Shown: positions 28,047 through 38,987, numbered from the stretch's first letter. The stretch is 64,000 bases of DNA from Pseudomonas fluorescens (GCF_001623525.1 NZ_CP015225.1:4166501-4230500); one strand, 5' to 3'. The notes: generated by a model from the letters alone, not told the origin. A program made the numbers and translations.

Positions 28047-28937
28047 TTAACCTTCACCGTTCGCGTTGTCGGCGTCTTTCGGCGCCATACGACCGCGAAA
28101 ATCAATCAGGCTGTCAACGATGGCCAAGACCACGAGCAACGGACCGAGCAAGTGCATGAAAGGCAACAACGTCACGTATACCCCCACCAGCCAGAAAGTG
28201 GCCAGTCGTTTCTGCGCCACCAGCCCGTGAATCAGGGCCAGGCCGGCGAAGACCAGCGGTACACTGCACAACGGCAACAGGATCAGTGCATGCAGCCCGA
28301 AAAACGGAGCAACACACATGACGGCCAGCAGTGACAGCGCCACGCTCTTGGGGAATCGGATGGCGCGAAACTCGCGACCGAAACCACCGGGGTTATACAA
28401 CGACGCCTGCCAATAGCGCCCAAGAATCAGGCACAGCACGCTAAAGATCTGCAGCGAAGACGCTATCGAGATGATCATCAGCGGAGCGCTCAGGGCAGTG
28501 AGAAACGCCTTCTGGTCTGCCGAGAATGTCTCGTAGACCTCACCCATCGCCAGCGGCAGGACGTGTTCGAACGTCTGCGCCAGTGACTCGATGAAGGAGC
28601 TGAATACAGCTCCCAGGCTCACCGCACACAACAACCCCACGGCCACGCTGCACAGCAGCACGCGGTTCCAGGTATGTCCGGCGCGCAGAACCAGCGCCAG
28701 GCCACAAGCCCCGAGCAACACCAGGAGTGTTGTCGGGTCCTTCAGGAAATACCAGCTCACCAACGCTGACAGCAACCCGATACCCAGGACGCTCAAGGCG
28801 TCCGAACCGCGCCGCAGGAGCACAAGGCACCCAGCGGCGGCACTCAACCAGAACAACAGCGGCAATGCCGCGGATCCGGCCACAACCAACGTGGCCTGCA
28901 CACGTCCCCGCATGATGAAGTCAGCTAAGGCGCGCAT
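28047..28937 (-). CDS. DUF2232-like membrane protein
   Basis: A 296-residue polytopic inner-membrane protein with about eight hydrophobic segments and short loops. It begins MRALADFIMRGRVQATLVVA and ends in a charged tail (RGRMAPKDADNANGEG). Proteins of this type (DUF2232, YybS-like) are found between rpsR and rplI in Pseudomonas and relatives. Function is unknown. It is co-directional with both ribosomal genes with gaps of 36 and 18 bases, so it is translated from a ribosomal-protein message, an unusual setting for a membrane protein. Confidence 0.85.
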   Translation of the reverse strand: MRALADFIMRGRVQATLVVAGSAALPLLFWLSAAAGCLVLLRRGSDALSVLGIGLLSALVSWYFLKDPTTLLVLLGACGLALVLRAGHTWNRVLLCSVAVGLLCAVSLGAVFSSFIESLAQTFEHVLPLAMGEVYETFSADQKAFLTALSAPLMIISIASSLQIFSVLCLILGRYWQASLYNPGGFGREFRAIRFPKSVALSLLAVMCVAPFFGLHALILLPLCSVPLVFAGLALIHGLVAQKRLATFWLVGVYVTLLPFMHLLGPLLVVLAIVDSLIDFRGRMAPKDADNANGEG

Positions 28938-28973
28938 GCATTCAATCCCTTACTACTCGTCGACTGCCCGGTC

Positions 28974-29204
28974 TCAGCGGCCGTGGCTGTCGGTGTAGGC
29001 CAGCAGGGCCAGGAAGCGGGCGCGCTTGATAGCGGTGGCCAGCTGACGCTGATAACGAGCTTTGGTACCGGTGATACGGCTTGGAACGATTTTGCCGGTC
29101 TCGGATACGTAGGCTTTCAGAGTGTTGAGATCTTTGTAATCGATCTCTTTCACGTCTTCAGCGGTGAAGCGGCAGAATTTACGACGACGGAAGAAACGTG
29201 CCAT
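28974..29204 (-). CDS. rpsR: 30S ribosomal protein S18
   Basis: A 76-residue protein with [22 protein letters not shown] at the N-terminus, the [38 protein letters not shown] core (here ending [11 protein letters not shown]) and the expected length. It binds the 30S platform together with S6, encoded just upstream. One cysteine remains in the KFCRF segment, as in other proteobacteria. Confidence 0.97.
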
Positions 29205-29232
29205 GTGATTGGCTCCTTAAAAGGTCCGTGGA

Positions 29233-29661
29233 TTACTCGTCAGCGTTATCGCTGTTGTCGCTGTCGCTATCGCTGTCATCGCCATCGGCGCTGTCAGAGT
29301 GCTCAGGACGGTCGCGACGCTCACGGCGCTCACTGCGGTTTTCTTCAGCCTTGAGCATCTCGGATTGGCCAGTGACGGCTTCTTCGCGACGGATGACCAG
29401 GTTACGGATCACTGCATCGTTGTAGCGGAAGTTGTCTTCCAGCTCGGCCAGGGCCTTGCCAGTGCACTCAACGTTCAGCATCACGTAGTGAGCCTTGTGA
29501 ACATTGTTGATTGCGTAGGCCAGTTGACGACGGCCCCAATCTTCCAGACGGTGGATTTTGCCGCCGTCTTCTTCGATCAGCTTGGTGTAACGCTCAACCA
29601 TGCCGCCGACTTGCTCGCTTTGATCCGGGTGGACCAAAAAGATGATTTCGTAATGACGCAT
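29233..29661 (-). CDS. rpsF: 30S ribosomal protein S6
   Basis: A 142-residue protein with the S6 fold: [43 protein letters not shown] and the RNA-binding ending of the core [14 protein letters not shown]. The tail is long and acidic ([12 protein letters not shown]), a feature of S6 in gamma-proteobacteria, where RimK adds glutamates to the C-terminus in some species. First gene of the S6-S18-DUF2232-L9 unit; the upstream leader has a candidate S6:S18 autoregulatory site. Confidence 0.97.
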   Translation of the reverse strand: MRHYEIIFLVHPDQSEQVGGMVERYTKLIEEDGGKIHRLEDWGRRQLAYAINNVHKAHYVMLNVECTGKALAELEDNFRYNDAVIRNLVIRREEAVTGQSEMLKAEENRSERRERRDRPEHSDSADGDDSDSDSDNSDNADE

Positions 29662-29664
29662 GAA

Positions 29665-29755
29665 TGCTCCTTACGGGTTGTAGCCTGCCGCTCAAAAACG
29701 GTCAGACAAGGAGTGAATGACACTTATGGACTTGTGGACGCTAGACACATAAGTG
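29665..29755 (-). promoter_or_regulatory. rpsF leader with candidate S6:S18-binding structure
   Basis: On the minus strand the 5' leader contains a hairpin with arms CACTTATG and CATAAGTG (29721-29728 and 29748-29755), and nearer the start codon a stem CTGACCG...CGGCAG followed by CTACAACCCGTAAGGAG. The CCGTAAGG sequence, resembling the rRNA site of S6:S18 and overlapping the ribosome site, fits the known family of rpsF leader autoregulatory motifs. I cannot verify the match to the published consensus from memory alone. Confidence 0.45.
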
Positions 29756-29861
29756 CCTGCCATCACAGCAAGGGGCGCAATTGTAGAGAAGGGTCGAGGG
29801 AGGTGCAAGGCAATTGGCGATTATTTGAACAACCGCCGATCCTTGCCCTTGCACAAAACAC

Positions 29862-29950
29862 TGTGGGAGCGAGCTTGCTCGCGATAGCGGCGTGCCAGTC
29901 AACATTTCTGGCACTGATACACCGTCATCGCGAGCAAGCTCGCTCCCACA
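29862..29950. repeat. REPIN, family B doublet
   Basis: TGTGGGAGCGAGCTTGCTCG at the left and the reverse complement at the right, separated by about 40 bases. It lies between the rlmB stop and the rpsF leader. Confidence 0.85.
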
Positions 29951-29967
29951 CTTGATACACGTCTGGC

Positions 29968-30726
29968 TCAGGGCTTTTTGGCGACAGCCTTGACGCTGCG
30001 CTGGCGCAGCGCTTCGAACAGGCACACACCGGTCGCAACCGAAACGTTGAGGCTGCTGACGCTGCCGGCCATCGGCAGCTTGACCAGGTAATCGCAGTGC
30101 TCGCGGGTCAGGCGACGCATGCCCTTGCCCTCGGCGCCCATGATCAGGATCGTTGGGCCCGTCAGGTCCTGGTCATAGATACTGACCTCGGCCTCGCCCG
30201 CCGTGCCAACCACCCACAAGCCACGCTGCTGGAGTTTTTCCAGGGTGCGCGCCAGGTTGGTCACCGCCACCAGCGGAATCACTTCCGCCGCGCCGCAGGC
30301 GACCTTGCGCACAGCCGGCGTCAAGGTTGCCGACTTGTCTTTAGGCACGATGACCGCCAACGCACCCGCCGCATCTGCCGAACGCAGGCAAGCGCCGAGG
30401 TTATGCGGGTCGGTCACGCCGTCCAGCACCAGCAGCAGGGGGGCGCCTTCGGTGCGATCGAGCAGTTCGTCGAGCATCGCCTCGCCCCAGACCTGGCTGG
30501 GGCTTACGTCCGCAACCACACCCTGGTGAACGCCTTCGACCCACACGTCCATTTCGCGACGCTCGGCCTGGCCAATGGCAACCTTGTTTTGGGTGGCCAG
30601 TTCGACCAGCGCTTGCACACGCGGCTCGCTGCGACCTTCCGCCAACCACACTTGCTTGACACGTTTAGGGTGGTGACGCAGCAGTGCTTCCACGGCGTGC
30701 ACGCCGTAGATTTTTTCCAGACTCAT
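29968..30726 (-). CDS. rlmB: 23S rRNA (guanosine-2251-2'-O)-methyltransferase
   Basis: A 252-residue SPOUT methyltransferase. The N-terminal substrate-binding domain begins YGVHAVEALLRHHPKRVKQV; the C-terminal SPOUT domain shows VLDGVTDPHNLGACLRSADAAG (motif 1), IMGAEGKGMRRLTREHCD (motif 2) and LPMAGSVSSLNVSVATGVCLFE (motif 3), which form the knotted SAM site. It methylates Gm2251 in the peptidyl-transferase loop. The start overlaps the rnr stop by four bases, so it is coupled to rnr. Confidence 0.95.
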   Translation of the reverse strand: MSLEKIYGVHAVEALLRHHPKRVKQVWLAEGRSEPRVQALVELATQNKVAIGQAERREMDVWVEGVHQGVVADVSPSQVWGEAMLDELLDRTEGAPLLLVLDGVTDPHNLGACLRSADAAGALAVIVPKDKSATLTPAVRKVACGAAEVIPLVAVTNLARTLEKLQQRGLWVVGTAGEAEVSIYDQDLTGPTILIMGAEGKGMRRLTREHCDYLVKLPMAGSVSSLNVSVATGVCLFEALRQRSVKAVAKKP

Positions 30727-33353
30727 GACTTGGCCTTAGGTTTGCGCGACCCGCCGCTTTTCGCAGGAGCCGAACCCGCTTTTGGCGGGCCTTTACGGTG
30801 TTTACTTGGCTTGCTCGATGGCTTTTCCGCCCCGTGGGACTTTCCCCCAGACGCCGCTTTACCACCGCTTTTGGCTTCGTTGAGCAACTGCTGCTTCAAC
30901 TCGCGGCTCTTGCGCAACTCGGCATTTTTCGCCGCAGCGTCGCTGGGGCGGTAGGCTTCGGGAGCCTTGTCCTTGACTGACGAACGGCGACCGGCCTTGG
31001 CTGGCTCAGGTTCTGCGTTTTTTGCAGGAGCACCTTTACCTTTGGTCGCAGGCGCGGCGGTCTCGTTGCCACGCTTTTTACGGCCAGTCGGTGCTTCGGC
31101 GGGCTTGTCAGACATTCCGAAGTCGATCTTGCGCTCATCGAGGTCGACGCGCATGACCTGCACTTCCACGGTGTCGCCCAGACGGAAGCTGCGACCGGTG
31201 CGCTCGCCCGCCAGGCGGTGGTGCACAGGATCGAAGTGGTAGTAATCACCTGGCAAGGCGGTAACGTGCACCAAGCCCTCGACGTAGATGTCGGTCAGCT
31301 CGACAAACAAACCAAAGCCTGTCACTGCGGTGATCACGCCTGGGAACGACTCGCCCACGCGGTCTTTCATGAACTCGCACTTGAGCCAGTTCACCACGTC
31401 GCGGGTGGCTTCGTCGGCGCGCCGCTCGCTCATGGAGCACTGCTCGCCCAACTGTTCCAGGGCCGCTTCGTCGTACGGATAGATCCGTGCCTTCGGAATG
31501 GTCATGGCACCAGCGCGCTTGACGTGCGGGGTGTTCTGCTTGGAATGGATCACGCTGCGGATCGCGCGGTGCGTGAGCAGGTCCGGGTAACGGCGAATCG
31601 GCGAGGTGAAGTGGGTGTACGCCTCGTAATTCAGACCAAAGTGGCCCTGGTTGTCGGCGCTGTACACCGCCTGGCTCAGGGAGCGCAGCATCACGGTCTG
31701 GATCACATGATAATCCGGACGGTCCTTGATGCTCGCCAGCAGTGCCTGGTAGTCCTTCGGCGTCGGGCCGTCCTTGCCTTTGTGCAGGGACAGGCCGAGC
31801 TCGCCGAGGAAGGCCCGCAGTTTTTCCAGACGCTCCGGCGGCGGGCCGTCGTGCACGCGGTACAACGCAGGGATCTCGTGCTTCTTGAGGAATTCGGCGG
31901 TGGCCACGTTGGCCGCCAGCATGCACTCTTCGATCAGCTTGTGCGCATCGTTACGGGTCGTCGGGGTGATTGCCGCGATCTTGCGCTCGGAACCGAAGAC
32001 AATCCGGGTTTCCTGGGTCTCGAAATCGATCGCGCCACGCACATGACGGGCACCCAGCAACACCTTGTACAGCGAATAAAGCTGCTTGAGGTGCGGCACC
32101 ACGCCAGCGTATTCGGCACGCAAGGCCTTGGCTTCGCTGGTCTTGGGCGTTTCCAGGATGGTGCTGACCTTGTTGTAGGTCAGGCGCGCCTGGGAGTGGA
32201 TCACCGCTTCGTAGAACTGGTAGTCGGTCATTTCGCCGGTCTTGGAGATGGTCATCTCGCACACCATGGCCAAACGGTCGACTTTCGGATTCAGCGAGCA
32301 CAGCCCGTTGGACAGCTGCTCAGGCAGCATCGGGATCACGCGCTCAGGAAAATACACGGAGTTGCCGCGCACCTGGGCTTCGTTATCCAGGGCCGAACCG
32401 ATCTTCACGTAGCTGGACACGTCGGCAATCGCGACGAACAGCTTCCAGCCGCCGGAGAACAGGCGCAGCTTGCCAGGTTTGGCTTCGCAGTAGACCGCAT
32501 CGTCGAAGTCGCGGGCGTCTTCACCATCGATGGTGACGAACGGCAGATGACGCAGGTCGATGCGTTTTTCTTTGTCTTTCTCTTCAACTTCCGGCTTGAG
32601 CTTGGCGGCTTCCTTGAGCACGGCCTCGGGCCAGACGTGAGGAATGTCGTAGGTGCGCAGCGCAACGTCGATCTCCATGCCCGGCGCCATGTAGTTGCCG
32701 ACCACTTCAACGATATCGCCCTGCGGCTGGAAGCGCGCCGTTGGCCAGTGGGTGATTTTCACCTCGACGAACTGACCCACCTTGGCGGCGCCATTACGGC
32801 CCGGGGTAATCAGCACTTCCTGCTGGACCTTCGGGTTATCCGGCACGACAAAACCGATACCACCTTCTTCGAAGTAACGGCCAACGATGGACTCGTGGGC
32901 ACGGGACACCACTTCGACGATCACGCCTTCACGGCGACCACGACGGTCCAGGCCGGAAACGCGGGCCAGGGCACGGTCGCCGTCGAATACCAGGCGCATT
33001 TGCGCCGGGCTCATGAACAGGTCGTCGCTGCCGTCGTCCGGGATCAGGAAACCGAAGCCGTCACGGTGACCGGCGATGCGGCCCAGGATCAGGTCGAGCT
33101 TGTCCACCGGCGCATAGGTGCCGCGCCGGGTGTAGATCAGTTGAGCGTCGCGCTCCATGGCGCGCAGACGGCGGCGCAGGGCTTCGAGTTGGTCCTCGGT
33201 GGTCAGACCGAACTCTTCGACCAACTGCTCGCGACTAGCAGGCGAACCCCGATCGGCGAGATGCGCCAGGATCAGTTCGCGGCTAGGAATAGGGTTTTCA
33301 TATTTTTCCGCTTCACGAGCGGCCTCGGGATCGAGGGACTGCCAATCGGCCAT
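30723..33353 (-). CDS. rnr: Exoribonuclease RNase R
   Basis: An 876-residue processive 3'-5' exoribonuclease that degrades structured RNA and takes part in rRNA quality control. Order: a winged-helix N-terminus (REQLVEEFGLTTEDQLEALRRRL), two cold-shock OB domains, the RNB catalytic domain with FVTIDGEDARDFDDAVYCE carrying the metal-binding aspartates near residue 280, HFTSPIRRYPDLLTHR, and an S1 domain (GVITAVTGFGLFVELTDIYVEGLVHV, quoted in part). The last 130 residues are a lysine-rich low-complexity tail typical of RNase R and often involved in helicase activity and turnover. It forms an operon with rlmB. Confidence 0.96.
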   Translation of the reverse strand: MADWQSLDPEAAREAEKYENPIPSRELILAHLADRGSPASREQLVEEFGLTTEDQLEALRRRLRAMERDAQLIYTRRGTYAPVDKLDLILGRIAGHRDGFGFLIPDDGSDDLFMSPAQMRLVFDGDRALARVSGLDRRGRREGVIVEVVSRAHESIVGRYFEEGGIGFVVPDNPKVQQEVLITPGRNGAAKVGQFVEVKITHWPTARFQPQGDIVEVVGNYMAPGMEIDVALRTYDIPHVWPEAVLKEAAKLKPEVEEKDKEKRIDLRHLPFVTIDGEDARDFDDAVYCEAKPGKLRLFSGGWKLFVAIADVSSYVKIGSALDNEAQVRGNSVYFPERVIPMLPEQLSNGLCSLNPKVDRLAMVCEMTISKTGEMTDYQFYEAVIHSQARLTYNKVSTILETPKTSEAKALRAEYAGVVPHLKQLYSLYKVLLGARHVRGAIDFETQETRIVFGSERKIAAITPTTRNDAHKLIEECMLAANVATAEFLKKHEIPALYRVHDGPPPERLEKLRAFLGELGLSLHKGKDGPTPKDYQALLASIKDRPDYHVIQTVMLRSLSQAVYSADNQGHFGLNYEAYTHFTSPIRRYPDLLTHRAIRSVIHSKQNTPHVKRAGAMTIPKARIYPYDEAALEQLGEQCSMSERRADEATRDVVNWLKCEFMKDRVGESFPGVITAVTGFGLFVELTDIYVEGLVHVTALPGDYYHFDPVHHRLAGERTGRSFRLGDTVEVQVMRVDLDERKIDFGMSDKPAEAPTGRKKRGNETAAPATKGKGAPAKNAEPEPAKAGRRSSVKDKAPEAYRPSDAAAKNAELRKSRELKQQLLNEAKSGGKAASGGKSHGAEKPSSKPSKHRKGPPKAGSAPAKSGGSRKPKAKS

Positions 33354-33514
33354 TAGAGAGTTTTCACCTTGTCTATATGCGGGTTAGTTTGGCATAGGCT
33401 TAATGAAACGGGAAATTTCAAGCATCCGATCGCTTTTCTAAAGCCATTTGATCTGCCTTGGAAGCCCGGAAAAGCACCGCTCGTGAAATTTAGCGGTTTT
33501 TTTCTCAGGAGGGG

Positions 33515-33543
33515 TTTACAGTTAAAAAGACGCTCCGTATAGT
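33515..33543 (+). promoter_or_regulatory. Sigma-70 promoter of first tRNA-Leu
   Basis: TTTACA at 33515-33520 and TATAGT at 33538-33543 are 17 bases apart. A GC-rich discriminator (GCGCGCC) follows, as expected for a stringently controlled tRNA gene. Confidence 0.85.
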
Positions 33544-33579
33544 GCGCGCCATCGACGACGTACACACGCTGTCGATATT

Positions 33580-33666
33580 GCCCAGATGGTGAAATTGGTA
33601 GACACGCCAGCTTCAGGTGCTGGTGACCGCAAGGTCGTGGAAGTTCGAGTCTTCTTCTGGGCACCA
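33580..33666 (+). tRNA. tRNA-Leu (CAG)
   Basis: An 87-base class II tRNA with encoded CCA. The acceptor GCCCAGA pairs with TCTGGGC; the D arm is GGTGAAATTGGTAGACAC; the anticodon stem CCAGC/GCTGG encloses the loop TTCAGGT, giving anticodon CAG, which reads CUG codons. A long variable arm and the TTCGAGT T-loop follow. CUG is a very common Leu codon in this GC-rich genome. Confidence 0.97.
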
Positions 33667-33702
33667 ATTTCGAGCAACAGGTCACTGGCCTGGCAGCTCA
33701 AC

Positions 33703-33727
33703 AAAAAACCCGCGAAAGCGGGTTTTT
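33703..33727 (+). terminator. Terminator of first tRNA-Leu
   Basis: CCCGC-GAAA-GCGGG, a GNRA tetraloop hairpin, preceded by six A and followed by five T. Confidence 0.88.
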
Positions 33728-33780
33728 GCATTTTTGCCCCCTGCAATTGCGTTTGGCAATTACTAAAACAAAAACAGGGG

Positions 33781-33809
33781 TTTACAGATCAAAATGCGCT
33801 CCGTATAGT
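33781..33809 (+). promoter_or_regulatory. Sigma-70 promoter of second tRNA-Leu
   Basis: TTTACA at 33781-33786 and TATAGT at 33804-33809, again 17 bases apart and followed by a GC-rich discriminator. It is nearly identical to the first copy's promoter (GCTCCGTATAGTGCG shared). Confidence 0.85.
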
Positions 33810-33843
33810 GCGCCACATCAACAGCGGCAACGCTGAAGATGCT

Positions 33844-33930
33844 GCCCAGATGGTGAAATTGGTAGACACGCCAGCTTCAGGTGCTGGTGACCGCAAGGTC
33901 GTGGAAGTTCGAGTCTTCTTCTGGGCACCA
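33844..33930 (+). tRNA. tRNA-Leu (CAG), second copy
   Basis: Identical in all 87 bases to the copy at 33580-33666, including the CCA end. It has its own promoter and terminator, so the pair arose by tandem duplication of a whole transcription unit of about 264 bases. Confidence 0.97.
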
Positions 33931-33965
33931 ATTCTTGCTTCAAGGTTACGACCTTGAACCTCACA

Positions 33966-33988
33966 GAAACCCGCGAAAGCGGGTTTTT
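33966..33988 (+). terminator. Terminator of second tRNA-Leu
   Basis: CCCGC-GAAA-GCGGG (33970-33983) followed by five T, the same hairpin as after the first copy. Confidence 0.88.
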
Positions 33989-34030
33989 GCGTTTCTGGGT
34001 CCTGGAAATATCTGAGTCGCTGAAATCGCT

Positions 34031-34101
34031 ATCGCGAGCAAGCTCGCACACAAGGATCGCAGTGAACGAGATCCGCTGTGGAAGCGAGCTTGCTCGCGAT
34101 G
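34031..34101. repeat. Everted pair of family B REPs
   Basis: ATCGCGAGCAAGCTCGC with ACACA comes first and TGTGGAAGCGAGCTTGCTCG second, so the two units point the opposite way from a normal REPIN. Both are slightly degenerate. It lies 20 bases from the chemoreceptor stop. Confidence 0.7.
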
Positions 34102-34121
34102 AGGCCAGCCCAGCCGCCAGA

Positions 34122-36056
34122 TCAGGCCCGGAACTGCCCCAGGCTTGCTTTCAATTGCGCAGCCAGGCTGTCGAGCACCTTGCCGCTGGCGGTGGTCTCG
34201 ACCACGGCCTGGGCCGCCTTCTCGGCCTGGGCATGGATGGTTTCCACGCGCCCGCGCACCGCTTGCGCGCCCTGGGCCTGATGAGCCGCGGCCTGAGTCG
34301 CCAGGCCGATAGCCGCATGCACCTGCTCGACGGACGCCTGCACCGACTGCTGCAATCGCGCACTGTCTCGTAGCACCACCAAGCCTTCGCTGGCCTGGCG
34401 CCCAGCCTGGCCGATAGCGGCCACCGCCTCGCGAGCGCCCTGCTGCAAGGCCACGATATGCGCCTGGATATCGCCCGTTGAACTTTGGGTCTTGCTCGCC
34501 AGGGCCCGCACCTCATCCGCCACCACGGCAAACCCGCGCCCCGTTTCCCCGGCCCGCGCCGCCTCGATGGCCGCATTCAAGGCCAACAAGTTAGTCTGCT
34601 CGGCGATGCCGTGGATCACCGTCAGCACCACTTCGATCTGTTCGCTCTGCTGCGCCAGCCGCTCAATCACTTTCGCACCGGTGTCTACCTGCCCGGCCAA
34701 CGCCTCGATCAAGCTGCCGACCTTGGCCGAAGTGCGGGTATTTTCATCAGTGGCCTGGCGGATTTCCACGACCTGCTGCAAAGCCGCCTGCATCGCCTGG
34801 CTTTCCGATTGAGCCTCATCTGCCATTTGCGACAGTGCACGCAGGCTCTCGGCCACCTCATCACGCTGCATCCCGGCCGCCGCATCGGCACCGGAGTTAC
34901 GCAAGGTCATCGCACCGATTTCCACACCGGTACGCTGGGCCACATCGCCAGCCTCGCGCACGATGGGCTGCAACTTATCCACAAAGCGATTGACCGCCGA
35001 GGCCATGTCGCCGATTTCGTCCTTGCTGTTGATTTGCACGCGCTTGGTCAGGTCACCCTCGCCTGCCGCCAAGTCGTTCATGGCCGCGATCAGCAACTTC
35101 AAGCGATTGACCACCCGACGCCCCAGCACCACGGCCAGCAACACCAACACACCGAAGCCCACCAATGCCAGGCCCAGGCCGATACGCCAGCGCAAGGTGC
35201 CTGCCGCTTCCTGCACGGTGCTGGCAGTGTTGGTCTGCATCTGCGTGGCGGTGGCCTGGGCCGACTCCAGGCGACCACGCATGGCGGTGGCGCTGTCGGC
35301 CGCCGCCCCCTTGAGGCTGTCACCGACCAACTGGTCGCTGCTGGCGATCAAGGCCGAGAAGCGCTGGTCCAGCGCCTTCAGGTCAGCGTCAACGGAAGCC
35401 GTGGAAACGCCCATCAATACTTTGCCGATCTCTACGCCGTTGGGGCTGATCGAGGCTTCGAGGTAATACACCGAGGGGTCGCTCTTCGCCGCATCCAGCA
35501 CTTTGTCCAACGCCCGCTCGCCCTTGCCTTTTTCCAGCAGCGCCTTGTTGATCGGGTTTTCCCGGTTCAGGTAGCGGGTCAGGTGCTCACCACTGGCGTC
35601 GTCATAAATAACGAACAACACATTAGGGTTGCGCTGGGCCCGGCGGGCGAATTCGGAAAGGGTCGGTATGTCGCTGTCCCACATAGCGCGTGGCGCGACC
35701 GAGGCCAGGAGTTGCGCCATATCGTTGGCGGAATCCTTGAGCGTTTTCTCCAGCGTCGTCCGCAATTGCGCCTGTTCGTCCTTCAGCCGCGTGGACAAAC
35801 CGGCAGTGAGACGCTGGCGGGTGCTGGCAGACAAACTGTCCAGGCTCGAGGTGACCTCGCGCCCGGCCTGCTCCAGTTCGCCAGACAATTTCTGACTGTC
35901 GCCCCCCAGCCGAGCGCCTAGATCGGCCTCCAGGGCGGTGACAGTGCTTCGTGTCAGCGCGACAGCCACCAGCACCTGCACCAAAAGGGCGATACCAAGC
36001 GTAACGAAGACGGGCCGCAACAGACGGCTTTGTAACAGTGAGAGAACGGCCGACAC
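34122..36056 (-). CDS. Methyl-accepting chemotaxis protein
   Basis: A 644-residue transmembrane chemoreceptor. TM1 is at about residues 13-35, a periplasmic sensor region of about 250 residues follows (helical ends with a globular middle, [22 protein letters not shown]), TM2 is near 289-313, then HAMP ([25 protein letters not shown]), and a signalling domain with the conserved tip [20 protein letters not shown] near residue 487. The sensor region has features of single-PAS/dCache-like domains, but I cannot name a ligand. The C-terminus lacks a CheR-tethering pentapeptide. It signals to CheA/CheW, encoded elsewhere. Confidence 0.93.
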   Translation of the reverse strand: MSAVLSLLQSRLLRPVFVTLGIALLVQVLVAVALTRSTVTALEADLGARLGGDSQKLSGELEQAGREVTSSLDSLSASTRQRLTAGLSTRLKDEQAQLRTTLEKTLKDSANDMAQLLASVAPRAMWDSDIPTLSEFARRAQRNPNVLFVIYDDASGEHLTRYLNRENPINKALLEKGKGERALDKVLDAAKSDPSVYYLEASISPNGVEIGKVLMGVSTASVDADLKALDQRFSALIASSDQLVGDSLKGAAADSATAMRGRLESAQATATQMQTNTASTVQEAAGTLRWRIGLGLALVGFGVLVLLAVVLGRRVVNRLKLLIAAMNDLAAGEGDLTKRVQINSKDEIGDMASAVNRFVDKLQPIVREAGDVAQRTGVEIGAMTLRNSGADAAAGMQRDEVAESLRALSQMADEAQSESQAMQAALQQVVEIRQATDENTRTSAKVGSLIEALAGQVDTGAKVIERLAQQSEQIEVVLTVIHGIAEQTNLLALNAAIEAARAGETGRGFAVVADEVRALASKTQSSTGDIQAHIVALQQGAREAVAAIGQAGRQASEGLVVLRDSARLQQSVQASVEQVHAAIGLATQAAAHQAQGAQAVRGRVETIHAQAEKAAQAVVETTASGKVLDSLAAQLKASLGQFRA

Positions 36057-36160
36057 AGGGGAATCCCTCTACTAAACGCCATTAATTTGATGGCACTTCA
36101 AAGAAGTACTTATTGTTAACGATGCATAGCAAAGGTCGTGCCGCTCGACAGACAGATACG

Positions 36161-36193
36161 ACAAAGGCCCCAAACGAGGGGCCTTTGTTTTTT
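36161..36193. terminator. Hairpin between purA and the chemoreceptor gene
   Basis: ACAAAGGCCC pairs with GGGCCTTTGT around a short loop. On the plus strand six T follow; on the minus strand (the direction of purA) the stem itself ends in CCTTTGT with a poorer tract. It probably ends the hisZ-purA message. Confidence 0.7.
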
Positions 36194-36207
36194 ACATCAA
36201 CGACTTA

Positions 36208-37554
<1,347 letters not shown>

Positions 37555-38742
37555 TCAAGAAGCCAGCGGCAATACTTGCCAAAGCCCGTTCTGCTGAATC
37601 AATTGCCGGTCGCAGTCCGCTTCACGGGCGGCGGCCAAAGGTTGCCCAGGCAAGGCCTGGACAACACGCTGACCCTCACTGCGCAACTGGCAGACCGCTT
37701 GCCAGAGTGCCGCATCCGTACTGTCAGGCATCCAGATACCGCCAGACGGTAGCTCGACTTCAGCACGCCCCAGGGTCACCAGGGTTTTCAAATCGGTTGA
37801 GAAACCGGTCGCCGGACGAGCACGACCAAAGTCGGCACCGATGTCGTCATAACGGCCGCCTTGGGCGATGGACTGGCCCACGCCCGGGACGAACACGGCA
37901 AAGACAACACCCGTGTGGTAGTGATAACCGCGCAATTCACCCAGATCGAAATACAGCGGCAAATCGGGGAAACGCACCGACAGACGCTCGGCAATCGCCA
38001 GCAAGTCGTCCAGCGCCGCCAACACAGGCGCCGGCGCGTGAGCCAGGCGTTCACGGGCAGCGGCCAATACTTCACGTCCGCCGCACAGGCCCACCAGCGC
38101 CCGCAGCATGTCCGACAGATCGGCCGGCAGGCCCTCGGTCAGGCTGATGACTTCGTCGATGGCCTTGCGTTGCAGGGCATCGAACAGCTGTTGCTCCACT
38201 TCGCCGGACAAACCGGCCGCTCGGGCCAGGCCGCGATAGATGCCGACATGGCCCAGGTCCATGTGGACATCCGGCACATCAGCCAGTTGCAGCATGGCCA
38301 ACATCAGGCTGATGACTTCCACGTCGCTGCTCGGGCTGGCGTCGCCATACAACTCGGCGCCCAGCTGGATCGGGCTGCGCGAAGACGACAAGGCACGCGG
38401 CTGGGCATGCAACACACTGCCGGCGTAGCACAGGCGGCTCGGACCTTCACGGCGCAAGGTGTGGGCGTCGATGCGCGCCACTTGCGGCGTGATGTCGGCA
38501 CGAAAGCCCATCTGCCGGCCCGACTGCGGGTCGATAACCTTGAAGGTGCGCAGGTCCAGGTCCTGGCCCGCACCGGTGAGCAGGGATTCCAGGTACTCGA
38601 TATGCGGGGTAACGACGAACTCGTAACCCCAGCTCTGGAACAGATCCAACACCTGCCGACGCGCGACTTCAATTCGCGCAGCTTCCGGTGGCAGTACTTC
38701 TTCGATGCCATCTGGCAGCAGCCAGCGGTCTACCGTTGCCAT
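37555..38742 (-). CDS. hisZ: ATP phosphoribosyltransferase regulatory subunit HisZ
   Basis: A 395-residue catalytically inactive paralogue of histidyl-tRNA synthetase. It begins with [33 protein letters not shown], has motif-2-like [14 protein letters not shown] and [15 protein letters not shown], but lacks the anticodon-binding domain and intact tRNA synthetase signature. HisZ activates the short form of HisG in the first step of histidine synthesis. Its place next to purA and the hfl genes is conserved in pseudomonads, while hisG lies elsewhere. Confidence 0.94.
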   Translation of the reverse strand: MATVDRWLLPDGIEEVLPPEAARIEVARRQVLDLFQSWGYEFVVTPHIEYLESLLTGAGQDLDLRTFKVIDPQSGRQMGFRADITPQVARIDAHTLRREGPSRLCYAGSVLHAQPRALSSSRSPIQLGAELYGDASPSSDVEVISLMLAMLQLADVPDVHMDLGHVGIYRGLARAAGLSGEVEQQLFDALQRKAIDEVISLTEGLPADLSDMLRALVGLCGGREVLAAARERLAHAPAPVLAALDDLLAIAERLSVRFPDLPLYFDLGELRGYHYHTGVVFAVFVPGVGQSIAQGGRYDDIGADFGRARPATGFSTDLKTLVTLGRAEVELPSGGIWMPDSTDAALWQAVCQLRSEGQRVVQALPGQPLAAAREADCDRQLIQQNGLWQVLPLAS

Positions 38743-38896
38743 TACGCCATTCCCCTATGGTCCGGGCGGCCAGCTTTCGGGCTGGCCTTGAGTGAAGCAG
38801 AAAATGCCCGCGCCAGGCGCGCCTCATGAGCAAAAGACGCGCAAGAGCGACGTGACGAATGGCGTCATGCCGTTCACCTACGAGCGATTGAATCAT

Positions 38897-38987
38897 TGTG
38901 GCGAGGGAGCTTGCTCCCGCTGGGCTGCGAAACGGCCCATTGCTGTGAGCGCTTCGCACTCAAGCGGGAGCAAGCTCCCTCGCCACA
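38897..38987. repeat. REPIN, family A doublet
   Basis: TGTGGCGAGGGAGCTTGCTC at 38897 and the reverse complement ending at 38987, followed 13 bases later by GCCTTAAATGAGCAGC. Confidence 0.85.
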
